Shown: positions 35,912 to 48,341, counted from the first letter of the stretch. The stretch is 64,000 bases of DNA from Diaporthe sp. PMI_573 (GCA_021399435.1 JAJTUP010000074.1:1-64000), one strand, 5' to 3'. Numbers and translations: made by a program. The notes: a model not told the origin generated them from the letters alone.

Positions 35912-38900
35912 CTAACAGTACTGCTCCAACCAAGCCGCGAGGTCGCCGATCGTTGGACACTCGAGGAAGAGCGAGCTCTTGATTTCCAGCGATAGCTCCG
36001 CCCGGAACTTCTCAGATAGCACCAGCGACATGAGCGAGTCGACCCCGAGCTGGACAAAGGTCGAGTCGCCCCTCAGCTCGGACGCCTCCAGCCCCGTCTC
36101 CCGAGCAATGAGACCGATGCAGTCATTGACCATGCCAGAGGCGGAAAAGACCGGCCCCAAGCCCAAGGCGGCAGAAGCTCTGTTCTTGGTCTCTGGGTGA
36201 GAAGGTGTGCTCATGTCTTTCGTACCAAGGGCGCTTGTCGTCGGGACCGGGACGGCCACCTGCGGCGTGGTAGTCCTGGCTGACTGGGCTGTGGAGGCCG
36301 TGACGACAGCCACCTGTTCAGCAACCGCAGGCATCTCGTCCGGCGCAGAAGCCCGGCCGCGGGGATGGCTGCCCCCAGCCCCAGCCCCAGCCCCAGCCCA
36401 ATCAGGAGGCGAGAAGAACTTGTCCATGAGCAGACGGGCGACCCGCCGAAAGCGGATCTGCCCGACCTCCCCAATGATCTCCCCGCTGTCACGATCGAGA
36501 ATATACAGGTCCCCAGCGTGCATGCCCGGCTCGCCGGGGAGGGCGAACATGCGGACGTAGCTGCGGTAGCGTGTGGCGGGGCTCAGGGGCCGGAGCAGAC
36601 GGAACGTCTCGCAGCCGGGCGTGACGTAGAAGTAGTCCCGGGTGTTGCTGGAGTCGCTGCCGTTCATTATGAGCCCGGCGAGGTGCGAGACGCTGTCAAT
36701 CCAGTGCGGCCGCGTGTGCCAGGTGCCGTGCTCATCGGGGGCCAGCGCGACGTCTGCAAACGCCTCGTGCCCGCTCAGCACGACCGTCTGCATCCCACGG
36801 TACTTGGGCGCGTAGTCCACCACATTTTTAAACAGCGTGTAAGCCATGTTCCCGTTCAGCCTGTTGGTGTCCGCCGCCGCCGAGAGCGTGTCGATGCGGC
36901 CCTGTACGAGGTGCTGAACGCGGGCCCACTCGCGCCGCCATGCGTCTGGGTCCTCGAAGTGGATTGTCCCCGTCGCGAAGGGCTCATTGGTGGCCTTTTT
37001 GCCGTCGCCCGTCGCGTTGGACCAGGAGAGGGACATGGAGTGTGCGGCGAGGTCGAGGTCTGCCTCGAGCATCAGGAGCTGGGGCGCGCTTCTGCCCTTG
37101 TTGGCTACCTGCCCGTGGAGCACGACGACGTCGGCGAGATTCATGTGCACGTGTTTCGTCGTTGGCGATACGAGCTTGTATAGATATTCTCCTACGGTGA
37201 AGGCCATTTCGGCCCAGATGGACTGTTAAGAGCCGTGTCAATACCCGATCTTGTCGAGCTGGACGGAGAGCGACGTCTCGCGAGACGCGTTTCTGCGCTG
37301 CGTGAAGTGGAAGACTTACTGATGTGGCAACGCCGCAGTTGTTCATCTTGTGCCCGTGGACCGCAGCCAGGAAATCTGGATGCTGCATATCTGAGATAGC
37401 TGTAAGTCTCCCCCCGAGTCCCTGCCGTACTTCTTCCGCAGTGATTTGGTGGATGGATGAAGTCCTCAAGCCGGAGACCTTGGCAGTCGGGGCGCCAGTC
37501 CCAAGCAATTTGCCGCCGTTAGCCTTCACGTGGGCCTTGTCCAACGTCCAGGTGCCTGTGTAGTCGATCCAGTAGTTCTTCTCGTTCCAGCCATACTTGG
37601 TCAGATGAAGTAATTCGTGGCCCGACTCGTGAGGCTTGAAGTAATCGTGCCAGAATATTGGTATGCCGAGGAGGTAGAGGGCCGACAGGGTCTTCGAGAG
37701 TGTAATGAAATTGTCCTCGTCGCGTCGGAAGGAACTTAGAGCCTGGGTTCCAGGACCGACAATGCTGCGCAGGAACCCACTGCAGATGGGGTGTGCACCG
37801 ATTTCCAGCCAAGTCGTCTTTTCGTCGATGATTCCGAGGCCCTGAGCGGCTGCTATTGCTTGGGTGAAGTTGACAGGGTCCCTTGTGGCGCGGCGGAGGT
37901 ATCTGGCGTCCACGCTCTTGCTGTCAAACACGCAGTGCCCCAGAAGTGGAGACACAATGGGGACACCAGGGGCCTTGAAGGAAATGTGGCTCGCAATATT
38001 CTCGTATCGGTCTAGGATCACGTCCATCTGCGCTGTGTGGAAGGCGAACGGTAGATCGAGCATGACGCACCTCACGCCTTGGGACTCGAGGGTGCGCTGG
38101 ACCTGCCGGATGTCCGACTGGAGGCCACCGACGACAATATCTTCCGGGCCATTGTAGCATGATACCTCGAACTCTGCTGACCCTGCCTTCTCCTTGATAT
38201 CCTCCAGGCCTGCTCGGACAGACAGCATGACATGGGTGCCGGTGCTACAAGATGAGACGACGAGCTCAGCGCGTTTGCCGACGAGAAACAGCGCGTCGGC
38301 TGCGGAGACCACGCCTGCTGCGACGAGCGCCGCGTACTCGCCGAGGCTGTGCCCGATGACGAGGCTGGGTGTGACGCCGAGCAGTTTCCAGAAGCTGACG
38401 AGTGCGATCTGGATCACGACTGTGCTGAGCTGTGCCGTCACTGGGTGGCATTCCTCATCTGTGCTGCCGTCGATGACGGGAACTACCGAGGGGAATCCGA
38501 GGCGCTGGACCAGGTGGTCCAGCTGGAGGACCTGGTGGCGGAAATATGAGAAGTCTTCGAACAAAGCTCTCCCCATTCCTAGAAATCACGGCAGACGATA
38601 CGTTAGTTCGATGGTTTGAGGGGAAGTGCTTGAATTTTGGGTAAGCGCACCTGAATAGTATGCTCCTTGTCCGGTGAAGGCGAAGGCGACCGGGGGCGTA
38701 TCAGCCGGGATGGGTCGCACGTCGCTCACAGTTTCGACAGACTCAGCCAAGAAATCCTTCACTTGTTCGATACTAGAAAATGCTGATGCTGTCCGCATGC
38801 TATGGTGAATGCGGCGCCCACAGGTCGTGTATGACAAATCACCCAGATCCGTGTCAGGATGTTCTTCAAGGTACGCCAGGAGGTTGGTGATGTTGTTCTT

Positions 38901-41737
38901 GAGAGATGCCTTGCTCTTCGCCGACACGGCAACAACATGTGCTGAACGAGCATTAGTCGCCAATCTCTCCCTCTCCGGCGCGTCTTCGAGCAGCAGCGTG
39001 GTGTTCCCGCCATGAGCCCCGAAGCTGTTGACCAGCGCCAGGCGGGACCTGCCCGGGGGCCTCGGCCACGGCGTGTACCCTTCAGCCAGGCCGACGTTGC
39101 GCTTCTGCAGGTCTTTTGGGATGATGGGGTTGATCTCCGACCCGGGCTGGATGCCGATGTGTCTCGGGATCTGGTTCTTTTGGTACACGAGCAGCACCTT
39201 GAGGAGGGAGGAGATGCCCGCCGCGGCCTCGCCGTGCCCGACGTTGCACTTGACCGCGCCGAGGTGGAGGCGGTTATCCTGGGACCGCCGTCCCGGGGGC
39301 GCAAACACGCTCAGCACCGACTCGGACTCGACGGCGTCGCCCACCTGCGTGCCCGTGCCGTGCAACTCTACGTAGGTCAGGCTCAGCGGGTCAACTCCGC
39401 TCTTCTGCAGGACGCGCGTGTAATTATCTACCTGCGCGCCTGCGTGTGGCTGGGTGATGGAGAGGGCGTCGGCCGAGTGGTTCGTGTTGGCGGACAGCAC
39501 AACGGCCAGGATCTTGTCGTTGTCGGCCTCGGCATCCTCCAGCTTCTTGATCACGACCGAGCCGACGCCGTCTGCGCGGCAGTACCCGTCAGCATCCTTG
39601 TCCCAGACCTTGCACTGGCCCGTCCTCGAGAGGAAGTGACCGTTGCCGAGGCCGGCGTAGTTGTCCGGGTCCGTGATGATGTTGAGCCCACCGGCGAGGA
39701 CGGTGTCGGCATCCCCGTTCCACAGCGCCGAGCACGCCGCGTGGACGGCTGCCAGCCCGCTCGAGCAGGCCGTGTCGATGTTAAAGCTTGGCCCGCCGAA
39801 TTTGAAAAAGTAGTTGATTCGACCATTGGCAAATGCGCGCTCGCCGCCCGGCACCGCGTATGTCCCAATGTTCTGCGATGCATTTAGCTCTCTCCAGTCG
39901 TCGCTGGCCTGACCGTAAAAGGTCCCTATACGGCCTAGCCGGGTTGAGCTTGTGCGGTTGGGTATGTATCCTGCCATTTCCAGTGCTTCATATGCCGTGA
40001 CGAGCGCCAGGCGGTGCATGGGATCTGTCTGCTCGGCCTATCGTCGGGTTAGTCTTGCTCCCATGGCGGTTGTCGTCTGACTGGCCCTTGAGGTCGCAGC
40101 TCACCTCTCTGGGGGACATGTTGAAGAACCCAGCATCGAACATGCCCGGACTGTCAATGAAATTACCCCATGGGGTTTGTGTCGCGTTCTCAGTCTGTCC
40201 AGTTGGGTCGTAGTGTGTCGAGAGATCAAAGCGGTCAGCAGGCACGGCGGTGTGCACATCGCGCCCCTCTTCCATCAGCCTCCAGAACAGCTCTGTGTCG
40301 TTGGCACCTCCGGGCATGCGACAGGCCATTCCCACTATGGCCAGCTTGGAGTCCTTGCAGCTACGGGGCTGCCGAGGTCCAAAGTCCTTCTTCACCCAGT
40401 CCATGAGGTCGGACCGGCTGAGCTTCACCTGAGGAAGCTCTTCGCCGATAACCTTCATGGTGGCGTTCGAGAGCAGATTGGTGCCGAATAGGAGAACTTC
40501 GCAGTCGACTGCCTCGGATCGGCGGATTGTCTCTAGGATGCCATCGCTGACGGTATCCATGTAAACCGGGCAGGTGAGAATCTCAGTGGCGATTTCAAGG
40601 AACAAGTCCCCGGCTCTGGTAGAAACAAAGGGCTCCCCGGTCTGCGATGAGAGAAGACGAGTCTCCACTGGCGTGTCCCGCCTGATCTTGGTCTCGGAAC
40701 CATTTATGACCTGGTCGATGTCGGCTCCGCCATACACGTGAGAGGCATGACATTGCCCGTCATAGATCGGAAGTGGTATTGACCTAGAATATCGTAAGGT
40801 TTGTGAGTACTGAAAGGCATCTTGGATACGAGAAGGGGGTCCGCTGATGATGACTGAGGCTTTGTCTGCCGCGCTGATGAAGACTTTAGTCAAACTTGGG
40901 TTGTCCTGTGTGTGTGTCCACCGTCAGCCCACCGACCGCTACAATATACCCAGAGCGCAAGCTCATGGGTCAATGATATATACAAGTGCTGGTGAGGTAG
41001 GCGACCAGTATTGCAAATGAATGATCAAACTCACTGAATCCTTGTTGTATCTCCCGATTTCAGCCTCGACTTTGTCTTCCGACATCGCGGGCACACAATG
41101 GGCCCAGCTTTGAGGAACTCCATCCGGGTGGGAGGATTCCAGCTTGCGGGAGGTATCATCCACGTATACACCCAGTCGGAATGCCACCCTCACCGCTTCT
41201 GAACCGTTCTTAGCCAGGTCGGCCAGTGATCGAGATAGCGACACGGCTGCACCAGCAAACAGGCCAGTACTAAGGCCGGCAAGTGTGTTATGGCCGACAA
41301 AGCCGTAAGGGATGTCCTGGCTCTCATAATGACTGGAAGGAAGAACGTCAGGAGTCTGAGGGGTCGTCAAAATCAGGAGCACTGTGGTATCAAACTCACC
41401 CGATCATGAGACCTAACTGAAGGACACACAACAGCACTCCTCCCACCGCAGCACACAGCGGTCCGTCCCTGAGCTCGTGATTCTCTACCAGCGTGAGCAC
41501 GGTATCGAAATGTGGAAATGTTTCCCTCAGAAACTGCGGCAATCTGGCCACTTCGTCTTTGAGGACTGCAGTACAATGGTCAAAGAAGAGTGCAAGGAGA
41601 CTCAAGCGACGGTCTTTGCTGTGTCTGTGGAGGTGACGAGCCATCTGCTCCATGTTGCCACTAGGGAAGTCATTCCTAAAAATGACCAAGCCATGGGAGC
41701 CGTGGTCAAAAGTCTCGGATGAGGACGGGGTCTCCAT
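35912..41737 (-). CDS. Non-reducing polyketide synthase SAT-KS-MAT-PT-ACP (partner of a separate MbetaL thioesterase)
   Basis: Builds an aromatic polyketide from acetyl/malonyl units in the cytosol. Six exons: 41737-41400, 41332-41035, 40905-40105, 40037-38651, 38578-37320, 37222-35912; introns of 67, 129, 67, 72 and 97 bp, all GT...AG and frame-consistent; 1797 residues. Domains: SAT about 1-350; KS about 400-830 with DTACSSG (C570), HGTGTQ and [13 protein letters not shown] about 930-1240 with [12 protein letters not shown] and [12 protein letters not shown] about 1305-1640 with the [13 protein letters not shown] histidine and the HWIDSVSHL aspartate; one ACP with LGVDSLMSL (Ser about 1757). 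The protein ends right after the ACP, without TE, Claisen cyclase, reductase or methyltransferase domain. This is the layout of the group that needs a discrete metallo-beta-lactamase thioesterase (atrochrysone carboxylic acid synthase, asperthecin AptA, AdaA types), and such a gene lies divergently at 42321. Oddities: the SAT GxCxG site reads GLSTG, and a (CAGCCC)n run near 36377-36401 codes a Gly-Ala linker before the ACP. Confidence 0.96.
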
Positions 41738-42320
41738 CTTTCTGGAATGACCTGAGTCTCCGATGCAGAATGATATGTTCGGTGGTTGATGTGTTTCAAC
41801 AAAAGTGTCCTGGTGATTCAAACGAGCATAAACTGTTCACATAAATATATATCATGAAATTCAGAAGCTTATCAATGTTCTGCACTGTCAGACCACACAT
41901 TGAGGCTTGGCTAGGATGGCCAAGGTGGGCGATCAAGTAATACACTGCATCGACTTGTCAACCTCAGCCTGCCGCCCGGACAGCATCATCTAGAAACATC
42001 ATTGATGGTGAGTTAGAATTGAACGACTCTATGCAGAAAAATTTCCGAATCTGGCGTCCGTCGGGTTTAGACCTCACCTACCCCGATGCCATCAAAAGCC
42101 GTCTCCGGATCGCGGGCCGAACACACATTGACTTAAAAGCCGAGAAGTAACCCCGGTCAGATCACCCCACGCAGGCTGGCACACCATCGTGCCAACCAGC
42201 CGACAAGAGCTTGGGCCCAAATGTCGACTTGGTTGAAAGGGGCTGCGGCCCGGAGGCGATTCCTGCTGTCCGGCAGGCTGAGGCTATCATCTCGTCACTC
42301 CACCAAAATGAAGACAGACC
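41738..42320. promoter_or_regulatory. Divergent promoter between PKS and MbetaL thioesterase
   Basis: 583 bp separate the two start codons, suiting joint control. It contains one TCG(N5)CGA motif at 42110-42120. No other regulatory site could be assigned. Confidence 0.65.
42110..42120. promoter_or_regulatory. TCG(N5)CGA candidate binding site for a Zn2Cys6 regulator
   Basis: TCGCGGGCCGA is a perfect palindromic half-site pair with a 5-base spacer, the form bound by AflR in the aflatoxin/sterigmatocystin cluster. It is 201 bp upstream of the thioesterase ATG and 373 bp upstream of the PKS ATG. The cluster encodes its own Zn2Cys6 protein at 45774-48341, a plausible ligand. One site could occur by chance. 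Confidence 0.5.
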
Positions 42321-43334
42321 ATGGCTTTGCGAATACCTCTCAATGAGAACTTTTGGAAGGAGTACCTCCGCGGCCAGATTTCGACCCTGCCGGTTCTTGC
42401 AGATGTCTGCAAAGTCACAGACAGAGTCACAAGGGTCCTTGGTGGGAATCCCGGTTCGATGCAATTGCAGGGGACGAACACGTACCTGGTCGGGACTGGA
42501 AGGTCCAGGATTCTGATCGACACTGGCCAGGTGAGTAACGGACACGCTGCTGCTTCCCTAGTCCGTAAGCCAGCGGAAATACTAATAATCAGATAGGGTA
42601 TGCCAGTCTGGATCAGAAGAATGCTCAGGGTTTTAGAAGAGCTTGATCTCGAGATAGCCTACGTCTTGCTTACCCACTGGCACGGGGATCACACCGGCGG
42701 TGTCACTTGGCTCGTGCAGTACGACTCGAGATATGCCGGCCGCATTTACAAGAACCAACCGGACAGCGGCCAGAATCCAATCCGAGACGGACAGGTGTTC
42801 CGCGTCGAAGGTGCAACCATCCGTGCAGTCTTCACGCCTGGGCACGCAGTGGACCACATGTGCTTCGCCTTAGACGAGGAGAACGCCCTCTTCACCGGGG
42901 ACAACGTTCTCGGGCATGGGTACCCGGTGGTCGAGGACCTCAGTACCTACATCGAGAGCCTCCACAAGATGGAAGACCGACAATGCCAGGTCGGGTATCC
43001 CGCCCATGGCGAGAGAATCATCGATCTCCCGGCGACGATGGCCGAGTACCTCCGCCAAAAAGAGACCCGTATCCGCCAGGTCTACACCGCACTCCTCAAG
43101 AACAAGTCGCCGGGCACATGTAGCGGGAAGGAAGGGTTGGCGGTGTCTGATATCGTACAGGCTGTATATGGGAAGGTGCCGGATGATGTTTCTGAGTTCG
43201 CATTGGAACCGTTTCTGAACCAGGTCCTGTGGAGATTGGCAGAGGCTCGAATGGTGGGCTTCCGGCCGGGAAAGACGAGGATATGGTTTGCTTGCAGAAC
43301 TATGGAGAATGGAAGTGACACGAGTGGAGACTAG
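42321..43334 (+). CDS. Metallo-beta-lactamase-type thioesterase (polyketide product release)
   Basis: Expected to hydrolyse the aromatic polyketide from the ACP of the neighbouring PKS, as AptB, MdpF and ACTE do for their synthases. Two exons, 42321-42530 and 42597-43334 (66-bp intron GTGAGT...ATAG, phase 0), 315 residues, the usual size. Metal site [10 protein letters not shown] (HxHxDH at 97-102), a third-ligand histidine in TPGHAVDHM, the bridging aspartate in [10 protein letters not shown], and a late histidine in YPAHGERI. The N-terminal half carries the [19 protein letters not shown] block of this lineage and the C-terminus a winged-helix-like tail ([12 protein letters not shown]). Transcribed divergently from the PKS. 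A MITE has landed 129 bp past its stop. Confidence 0.95.
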
Positions 43335-43462
43335 TTGGAACGATGAAAACACTTTCCAGGGGCGCCGATACTCACAGATCGAATCAAGCAAGACAGCGTC
43401 GGATAAATCATTAGTGAGGCTGAGAAAATGTCGTGCAGAGATGTGATGCGTAAAGGTTTCAA

Positions 43463-43970
43463 CAGGGTTGAAATTAGTCAGACTAAGTTTAGTCTTTGGC
43501 CTTGACTAAGACTACAAACTTAGTCACACCAAATTTGTGACTAAATCAGTTGTAGTCTTTAGTCGTAACTAAAGACTAATTTTTTTTCTAGATTTAGTGT
43601 GTAGTCTTTTAGTCTGACTACAAATAGTGGATATATTGCCTATTTGGGACAGTGGACCCACCCTGCAGCCAATTAAAAGACAAGAATAAGTATAGACCAA
43701 TTAAAAACAGTCTTAGGTAGACTAGTGTACCCCCCCTAACCCCCCTACCCTTAGCGTTACCACGGCCAAAAACCCACTTTTTAGCCCACTCTTTTTTTGT
43801 AGTCTTTATAGTCTTTTTGTAGTTTAGTCTTTAGTCATGTAGTTTTAGTCAACCCTTGAGACTACATGACTACAGACTACACCTATTTAGTCTCTTAGTC
43901 TGACTAAGACTACAAGACTAAGACTAAGTCTGTAGTCAGACTAAAACTACAGACTAATTTTACAACCCTG
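43463..43970. mobile_element. hAT-type MITE (508 bp) with 8-bp target duplication
   Basis: Termini CAGGGTTGAAATTAGTC and GACTAATTTTACAACCCTG are inverted repeats. The element is flanked by a perfect 8-bp duplication GGTTTCAA (43455-43462 and 43971-43978), the length made by hAT transposases. Many sub-terminal AGTC/GACT repeats in both orientations fill the ends. No transposase is encoded. Unlike the related copy at 15100-15336 it is not RIP-degraded. Confidence 0.93.
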
Positions 43971-43978
43971 GGTTTCAA

Positions 43979-45773
43979 TCTCGTTTACATACTAGTAAGG
44001 AAGTAATTCAATGTATGGTACGTACCACATGATTCATTGTGCGCGCACCGGGGCGTCAGCTCCTTTCGACTTGAGAAAGCTTTCTCGGGTGATGATTGAA
44101 TGATTTTATTGTAAGTCCCCAGTGCCGCAACCCGAAACTACATTGCAAAAGTGACACTGTAATTCAGACATAGTACACCAACTCCTCCCGTCCCCTTCGA
44201 AACGCACAATGCTATGCTAATTGAAGCACAAAATATCCAATCGAAGCCTTCTGTGCCCGCCGACCGGCATATTCCTTCTACTCAGTCATGGGCTGGTTCA
44301 TGTGGAAGAAAGTATGTTTGGGTCTCCTAATAACTCCGCCTCCAAGGTAGCGAACATAGACAGTCGTCGGATCGTCATCCAAGCACGCGTTCCCATCGCA
44401 AAACTCACAATCCACAATGGAGCGTGCACGACCCTAAAAGACGACACAAGCTTCGCAAATAAAACATTCTAAACGCACTGACGAATCAGGTTCTACAATT
44501 TCCATTTGCGGGCACAGCCAAGACCTTTGCGTGGGGGCGCAGCGCGAACGCACGTGCGGCAATCGCCTCGACATCGGCGCCTGCGGGAGGCGGGATTGGG
44601 TCGTATGGAAAGATTCAGTTGTAATCCGTCTCGGCTACGAGATTCCCGCGTCTCAAGGAATGATTTTGGCAGCTAACCCATCCCAGTCTGGTGCAAGCGG
44701 TGCAGCATGAGTGCATGTGCGTGTCTTGGGGCCTTGCCAAGACGAATGTCGGGGTCTTTCAGGGGTGGGCTAGGAAAAGGTCGGAGGATTTGTTTTGACG
44801 TGAAGTTGACGTGGTAGCAGTGCGGGCCGTGCAAGCTTGGTCAGAAGGATCGACGCTGGTGTTGAATCTGGTGATGCACTCCATTTTCTGGGTGTGTGGG
44901 TATGACGTTGCAGTGAGCAGTCTCTCGCGGAACCCGGGGAGATTCCTCTACAAAGGTTGTGCAAGGGGTTCGAGGCGAAGACGTGTGTCCATCACAATAA
45001 TGTAACAAATGTTGGAAAATGTATCTGAGACTAACCTGCCGCCTGTAAACATTCAGGACCTGACTAGGACCCACGACAGCAATCGGTACCGCAGCCATAG
45101 CATACTGAAGACAAGCAACAGACATAGGAGCGAACCACTTACTCCCTACTCGGTTGTTATTCCTGGATGCGAATCTCTCGCTGAACGAAGCCGCCAGACC
45201 TAAATGTGTTGGGTAACGGTAGCTAAGCAAGCCGTCGGGAGCATTCATATGCCCGTTCATCCGCTTTGGTTAATCTTAACTTTCGATCATTCTTTTTGGG
45301 CGTTACATCTCGTATTCAATAGACCCTCCCCGGCTGCATTTCACAGGGTCTAGGAGAAACCTCAAAGTCTAGGACCAGTACCTGCGGCCGCCCTACACTG
45401 CGCTGCGTGGAGGCACCAATTCTGCCCGTCTCCTTGACTTCAGAGCTACACGGCTCAAAATGGCAGCCCGGGGGAGGCGGCAGAAAGACGACCGGTGCAT
45501 ATACGAGACTTCAAACCGGTTCATCTCTACACGAGAAACACTTGTCTGATCGCAGTGTAGCAGAGAAAGCTGTGCTCTTGGTTGCCCTTCCCCTTGATTT
45601 TATGGCACCTTCCACGCGAGTGTTTAAAAAGATGTTGAGAACCCTCTCTCTGATATCACAACAGTCCATGTTCTTCCATTGACGCACACCAAGGGCGGAA
45701 CTCCCACGACCATCGTGCCATAGTCCCGTATAATAAGCCGGGCTCACCCCTGTGAGCCCTTGGAGTCTAGCTG
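43979..45773. other. Intergenic 1.8 kb inside the cluster, no gene recognised
   Basis: Normal composition. A minus-strand frame from ATG 45260 (75 codons up to a GTTAGT donor-like site near 45033, then more) has some hydrophobic stretches but no domain I know. A plus-strand frame at 44221-44472 starts without ATG. A small spliced tailoring gene such as an anthrone oxygenase could hide here but I could not build one. Confidence 0.4.
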
Positions 45774-48341
45774 ATGCCTCAATTCACGGGAGATCACGCC
45801 AAAACTGGGACCCAGAGAGGCAGCGACACAGACATGCCGCAGCTGAGTTGCGAGCTCTGCCGTGAGCGCAAGGTGCGGTGCGACAAAGCCACTCCCCACT
45901 GCACAACCTGCGTCAAGGCCGGCATAGCCTGCGTCCCTGTCTACCGCAAGCGATACAGCCGCGGTCGGCACACAGCCCGGCGGAATGTTGGTCGTCCAGC
46001 CAAAGGGACTGCACCCGCGGTTGGATCTGTTCCTCAGCAGGAGGAGGACGACCTGCCGGATCGTGTCAGGAGGCTCGAGTGTCTGATCAGTGATATCAAC
46101 CCCGAGCGACGAGATGCCAATGTCCTGTTCAGAGATACCTGGGCGTCTCAGACACCGGAATCTTTACTGCTGTCTGGCCTTGATCCGACTCCGCCGCAGC
46201 ATGGGCGTGGAAACGTCAACACAAATACAGGTAATGAATCTCGACCTGGGCGAGACGTGAAGCGGGAATTCTGGAGGGATCTGGTCAAAGAGGTACGACC
46301 TTTGCAGTGCTACCGGCCGCTTGGAACACTGTTGGTTTCTCGAGTCTCTCCACCATCAGACTGACTGTGAGCAGATGCACGGCTATCGAGACGGGCTTGC
46401 ACCAGATGTGACCGACGAGGAAACTGCTGTCGTGACTCCCTTCACCGCGACCTCAACCCCGTCTCCCCTGTCCAGCCGAGCCGACTCCGTCCTGGGCCTC
46501 GGATACATGACAGCCCACCCTAGCCAGAGATACACAACAAGCCCGGCTCTGGTAGCGCAACTCTGCCATGTATTCGACCGTCAGGTTGATCCCATCATCA
46601 AGATCATGCACAGGCCGACGCTGAACGCGTACTTGGTGGAATGCAAAGGTTTTCTTGACTACGACCTGTGCGACCCCAGACCAGCTGCTCTGCGGGCTGC
46701 GGTATGCTATGCTGCCGTTGCCAGTATGACGGAGGAGCAATGCCAGGCCACCTTCAGTTGTCCCAAGTTGAAGGTGCTACCCGAGTATCGCGATGCTTGC
46801 GATGTGGCTCTGAACAAGGCGGGTCTGTTGACCTCGATGGAAATGACAGTACTCCAAGCCTTTGTTTTGTACCTGGTAAGTTTCCCTTCCCCTCCTGACT
46901 AGTTCTATAAAACCGCCTTTATCAAGCAGTCCTTCTCACAATAGAATCATAGGTTGCGAGGCGAGCAGAAGATCCCAGCCTAGCGGTATGGACCCTGATC
47001 GCCGTGGCAGTGAGGATGGCGAAAGGCCTGTCGCTACACCTCGAGCAACCCATAATCTCGGGCTCCTTCTTTCAACGTCAAATGAGCAACCGCCTCTGGT
47101 GCTCAATATGTGCTCTTGACCTCCAGGCATCCCTTCACGAGGCCTCAGAGCCGCTGATCGACCTGGAGGAGGAGCACTATACCCTCCCACGAAACATCAA
47201 CGATGCAGACTTCGATATGACCTTTCAGGGCGCCGACATACCCGACAAGGACGAGCTCACCGACATGACCTTCTCCCTGATGATATACAAGGCCCAGCTG
47301 GGCGGCCGCTTCCTGAACTTCAGGGACATGACAACCTCCACTACCAACAAGTCCTCCTCAGGCCACACCGCAAAGCTGCAGAAGGACCGCCTCAGCCAGG
47401 CTCGCCGGTTCGAGGACCAGGTCCGACCTCTCATGGCGACCTGCGACCCGGAGTCAAACGCCTATGCCTGGTTCACCTTCCACCATGCCGATTCCATCGT
47501 ATCATCCATGCGCCTCTCCGCGTTCCGCCCACTGCGCCGCACCGGTGAGCGCGCCGTGCCTTGCTTCCAGGGTGACAACGAAGCCCTAGCCTCTGCGCTC
47601 AACATGCTGAGCAAGGCGCAGCTTGTGCGCAGCGACCCGCGCGGTGAGGGCTTCAGATGGTACGTCCGTATCCAATGGCATACCCTCGCCATCGCCATTG
47701 TCGAGTGCTTCGTCTGCCCGGACAAGCAACTCCTCGCGAGCGCGTGGCCCGTCGTCGAGGCTGCGTACGATTCGACGTACGCCTTGCAAAACCACCAGCA
47801 GGTGGGAGATGAGGCCCCTGCGGCCGACATTGACCGCCAGGATGGGGCGCCGAGGCAGCTGCTACAGGCGCTTATGATGAGGACGCGGGCGAAGGTCAAG
47901 AAGCTCCTTCGCGGCGCGGCGGGAAGGGGTGTTGTAATGGCGCCAGTGGTGGGTACTGCGCGGCGTGGGTGGTCGTCTTCCGGGTCCAGGACGCCTGCGG
48001 ATCCTTTTGCGCTGCAGTCGCCATCCGTGATCAGCCTCCCTGAGATCGAGCAAGATGCTGCGGACACTCTGGTACTTCCCTCGCCCTTGGACTTCGGTTT
48101 CGGTCTCGGACCGATTCCGGCTTTGACGCCTTCCAGCAGCTCGCCTGACCGGGGCGATGGAGCATCAACCTCGCTGGGTCAGGGGCTAGGTGAGGCGTGG
48201 TCCTTGATGCCTGCGTGCTCCTCTTCGATGGCAGACACCAACGTAAACGACGGGGTGGACCTCGGAGTCATGTTGGACCTTTCCTGGCAGAATTGGGAAG
48301 ACATCCTTTCAGGTTTCGACCAGAAGGGAGGTTTTCCTTGA
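45774..48341 (+). CDS. Zn2Cys6 transcription factor with fungal-specific regulator domain
   Basis: Nuclear DNA-binding regulator, probably of this cluster. Three exons, 45774-46292, 46375-46875 and 46953-48341 (introns of 82 and 77 bp, phase 0), 802 residues. The binuclear cluster CELCRERKVRC...HCTTCVKAGIAC (26-53, spacing C-x2-C-x6-C-x6-C-x2-C-x6-C) is followed by a basic region (YRKRYSRGRH) and a short dimerisation-type segment (DLPDRVRRLECLISDI). The middle regulatory domain is typical: FDRQVDPIIKIMHRPT, LRAAVCYAAVASM and, across intron 2, YLVARRAEDPSLAVWTLIAVAV. The C-terminus is acidic and S/P-rich. A second Met at codon 21 is a possible start. It lies between the thioesterase and an MFS gene. 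A TCG(N5)CGA site in the PKS promoter is a possible target. Confidence 0.94.

Noticed and set aside
36365..37183. 272-codon plus-strand frame opposite the PKS
   Set aside because: Shadow of GC-rich PKS coding sequence; lacks any family resemblance.
44841..45260. Minus-strand 139-codon frame as a tailoring enzyme (anthrone oxygenase or similar)
   Set aside because: It has an ATG but no recognisable domain, and no convincing continuation after the donor-like site.
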